From Flavobacterium sp. CFS9 (GTDB lineage Bacteria; Bacteroidota; Bacteroidia; Flavobacteriales; Flavobacteriaceae), in the NCBI RefSeq assembly GCF_041154745.1, contig NZ_AP031573.1, forward strand, positions 1,488,001 through 1,552,000: 64,000 nt of DNA, in the 5' to 3' direction. The translations under genes were made by a program, and so were the position numbers. Below the pieces are notes generated by a model. That model had not been told where the DNA came from. It worked only from the letters and a program-made list of their open reading frames with translations, and did no database searches. Positions 62,975 to 64,000 of the stretch are shown here, piece by piece (within the stretch, counting starts at the first letter, position 1; the number at the start of each line of letters is the position of its first letter).

Positions 62975-63265
62975 TTATCTTACTATAAATGTTTTTTCAA
63001 TCACCATTGCCCCAATGCCATCGTCTATGATTATTACTTCGAAATCTTTTTCTGTTACCATAGTAGCACATCTGTTTTTATTGTTAAACAAATCAGTGAT
63101 TACTTTTAACTGTTTACCCGGATATTTTAGAGTATCACCAATTTTCAAGTTATCAGTTATTGATAAATTGTTTTCTAAGGACATTTCAAAAATATTGTCG
63201 ATTGTACCTGTCATTTCAACTGTTTTATCCAGTAAACTTTGACCTTGATAAATACTACTTTCCAT
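62975..63265 (-). CDS. LysM-like phage tail protein
   Basis: 96 residues from the ATG at 63265. The motif SLLDKTVEMTGTIDNIFEMS, then LSITDNLKIGDTL is a LysM-type fold as in tail protein X or the LysM protein of contractile tails. It overlaps the end of the gp25-like gene by 11 bp; the longer frame from 63307 would overlap 53 bp and adds a Lys-rich segment. It probably caps the tail spike to the baseplate. Confidence 0.7.
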   Translation of the reverse strand: MESSIYQGQSLLDKTVEMTGTIDNIFEMSLENNLSITDNLKIGDTLKYPGKQLKVITDLFNNKNRCATMVTEKDFEVIIIDDGIGAMVIEKTFIVR

Positions 63266-63596
63266 ATTCAGCTTCAATTTTAAAAGGTTTGTTTTCAAAA
63301 AGATCAAGCTTTGTCACAATAAGATTGTCTTTTTTTAGATGTTCTCTGATTCGATGTCTAAAAACCAGATAATCTTCACTTAGAGCAATATCCTGAATAC
63401 CCACACCAAGATCAGGTCTGAATTTCAACTCTCCCTGATGCGACATAAGCATTATTGCGATATTTTGCTCCAAAGTTTTACCGGTTACCAGACCGCGAAC
63501 AATTTTGTTGTCTGTATTTCGAACAGGAACTATTTTTAAATCCATTACAGTTCCCTGGTCATTATTATCAATTAACTGAATGCCTCGATCTTTCAT
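63255..63596 (-). CDS. GPW/gp25-family baseplate protein
   Basis: 113 residues. GPW/gp25 pattern GKTLEQNIAIMLMSHQGELKFRPDLGVG, then IREHLKKDNLIVTKLDL. A small wedge component of contractile phage tails, type VI secretion and related injection systems. It sits 2 bp after the previous small gene. Confidence 0.82.
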   Translation of the reverse strand: MKDRGIQLIDNNDQGTVMDLKIVPVRNTDNKIVRGLVTGKTLEQNIAIMLMSHQGELKFRPDLGVGIQDIALSEDYLVFRHRIREHLKKDNLIVTKLDLFENKPFKIEAEYGK

Positions 63597-63598
63597 GA

Positions 63599-63808
63599 TT
63601 AACTTATACCTCCGGTTCCGGTTCCAGTCTGAGCGAGTGCCGTACCCGTTGTTGAAACTGTAACTGTCACCGTTCCTGATTTAACAAATGTTTCAATTTC
63701 ATCACTTAGACGGGTTGCAAACTCATCAATTGAATTTTCTTCTTTTGAAAGCATGTCGGTCATTAATGCTTTAATTGCTGTTTTTAATCCTGCTTTGTTT
63801 AATGCCAT
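63599..63808 (-). CDS. Small phage tail-module protein, 69 aa
   Basis: 69 residues. Helical N-terminus (MALNKAGLKTAIKALMTDML, then EFATRLSDEIETFVKSG) and Thr/Gly-rich end. Similar small proteins sit between gpV and gp25 genes in Bacteroidota prophages. Its ATG lies 1 bp after the stop of the upstream gene. Function unknown. Confidence 0.65.
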   Translation of the reverse strand: MALNKAGLKTAIKALMTDMLSKEENSIDEFATRLSDEIETFVKSGTVTVTVSTTGTALAQTGTGTGGIS

Positions 63809-63809
63809 T

Positions 63810-64000
63810 TTAATTGCTGTTTAAAAGGGTTTTAAATTTGTTGTCCAATTCAATTAGTTTACCTTTTGTTGTTGGAGATATACTGCCGCTTCCGGCAGGT
63901 GTAACAATGATCGCGTTTTGAATTTCACTGATCAGAGAAGAAACCAATTTGCCTAAACTTTCACTACCATTTTTTAAAGTCAATTTCCCTTCAGTGGCAT
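63810..64000 (-). CDS. C-terminal end of baseplate assembly protein V-like gene (partial)
   Basis: An open frame runs from the window edge to the TAA at 63812-63810, giving 62 residues. LTLKNGSESLGKLVSSLI and ITVTPAG-like turns with a Thr/Gly-rich loop followed by a helix (KLIELDNKFKTLLNS) are typical of the end of gpV/gp45-type baseplate spikes. The rest is outside the window. Confidence 0.6.
   Translation of the reverse strand, partial: ATEGKLTLKNGSESLGKLVSSLISEIQNAIIVTPAGSGSISPTTKGKLIELDNKFKTLLNSN

Noticed and set aside
58947..64000. Extracellular contractile injection system or type VI secretion
   Set aside because: The presence of two tail-fibre genes and the small gpJ fit a phage tail or tailocin better; the window does not show the AAA+ ATPase or VgrG-type genes of injection systems.
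1..64000. tRNA, rRNA, CRISPR array or complete insertion sequence
   Set aside because: None was recognised on reading both strands; no transposase or integrase ORF is present in the window.

Overview
This 64 kb window is chromosomal DNA from a Bacteroidota bacterium, most likely a Flavobacterium. The support is low GC, promoters of the TTTG-N19-TAnnTTTG type, a PorZ homologue with a type IX secretion C-terminal sorting domain, the flavobacterial THC0290_0291 outer-membrane family, a type 2 IleRS next to a TraR/DksA-like protein, and a complete Bat (aerotolerance) operon. No rRNA, tRNA or CRISPR array was found. Almost all of it reads as stable core genome; the last 5 kb is the end of a contractile-phage tail module.

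Layout. 1-3.7 kb: a truncated LytTR regulator facing a small peptide with a bacteriocin-type leader, a GNAT acetyltransferase, and a two-gene unit pairing a solenoid-like protein with an ABC-ATPase-like protein that has lost its catalytic motifs. 3.9-6 kb: an XRE regulator and a secreted fibre-like protein lying between two ~140-bp direct repeats. 6-10.3 kb: Xaa-Pro aminopeptidase, ferritin, a hypothetical protein, an AIM24-type protein and an alpha/beta hydrolase. 10.6-19.5 kb: AddB-like nuclease and AddA-like helicase-nuclease, separated by an OmpA/TSP3 outer-membrane protein and Kbl. 19.6-26.5 kb: lspA, a small basic protein, two roadblock/LC7-like genes on the other strand, a DksA-like gene, ileS and recO. 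26.6-36.7 kb: porZ, gdhA, a THC0290_0291 protein, cystathionine gamma-synthase, a DUF3298 lipoprotein, an AlbA_2-domain protein, an SDR oxidoreductase and an aldo/keto reductase.

36.9-46.6 kb: a long plus-strand operon of MoxR ATPase, DUF58, a BatD-like membrane protein, BatA, BatB, BatC, BatD and BatE, closed by a strong terminator. A broken four-helix-bundle (S23-type) gene flanked by a perfect 19-bp inverted repeat sits inside it. 46.7-52.6 kb: 5-formyl-THF cyclo-ligase, an AstE/AspA-like deacylase, uvrC and an outer-membrane patatin. 52.9-58.6 kb: aromatic amino acid catabolism (hmgA, hpd, a tryptophan 2,3-dioxygenase family gene) with a DUF3108 protein, an M23 peptidase and a probable new small RNA at about 55.5 kb. 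58.9-64 kb, minus strand: phage baseplate and tail-fibre genes (gpV end, small protein, gp25, LysM-like, gpJ, tail protein, two fibre proteins).

A theme across the window is that many intergenic gaps carry short low-complexity inverted or direct repeats of several word families. Together with the S23-type cassette and the direct repeats around the fibre gene, these are the least explained parts of the sequence.
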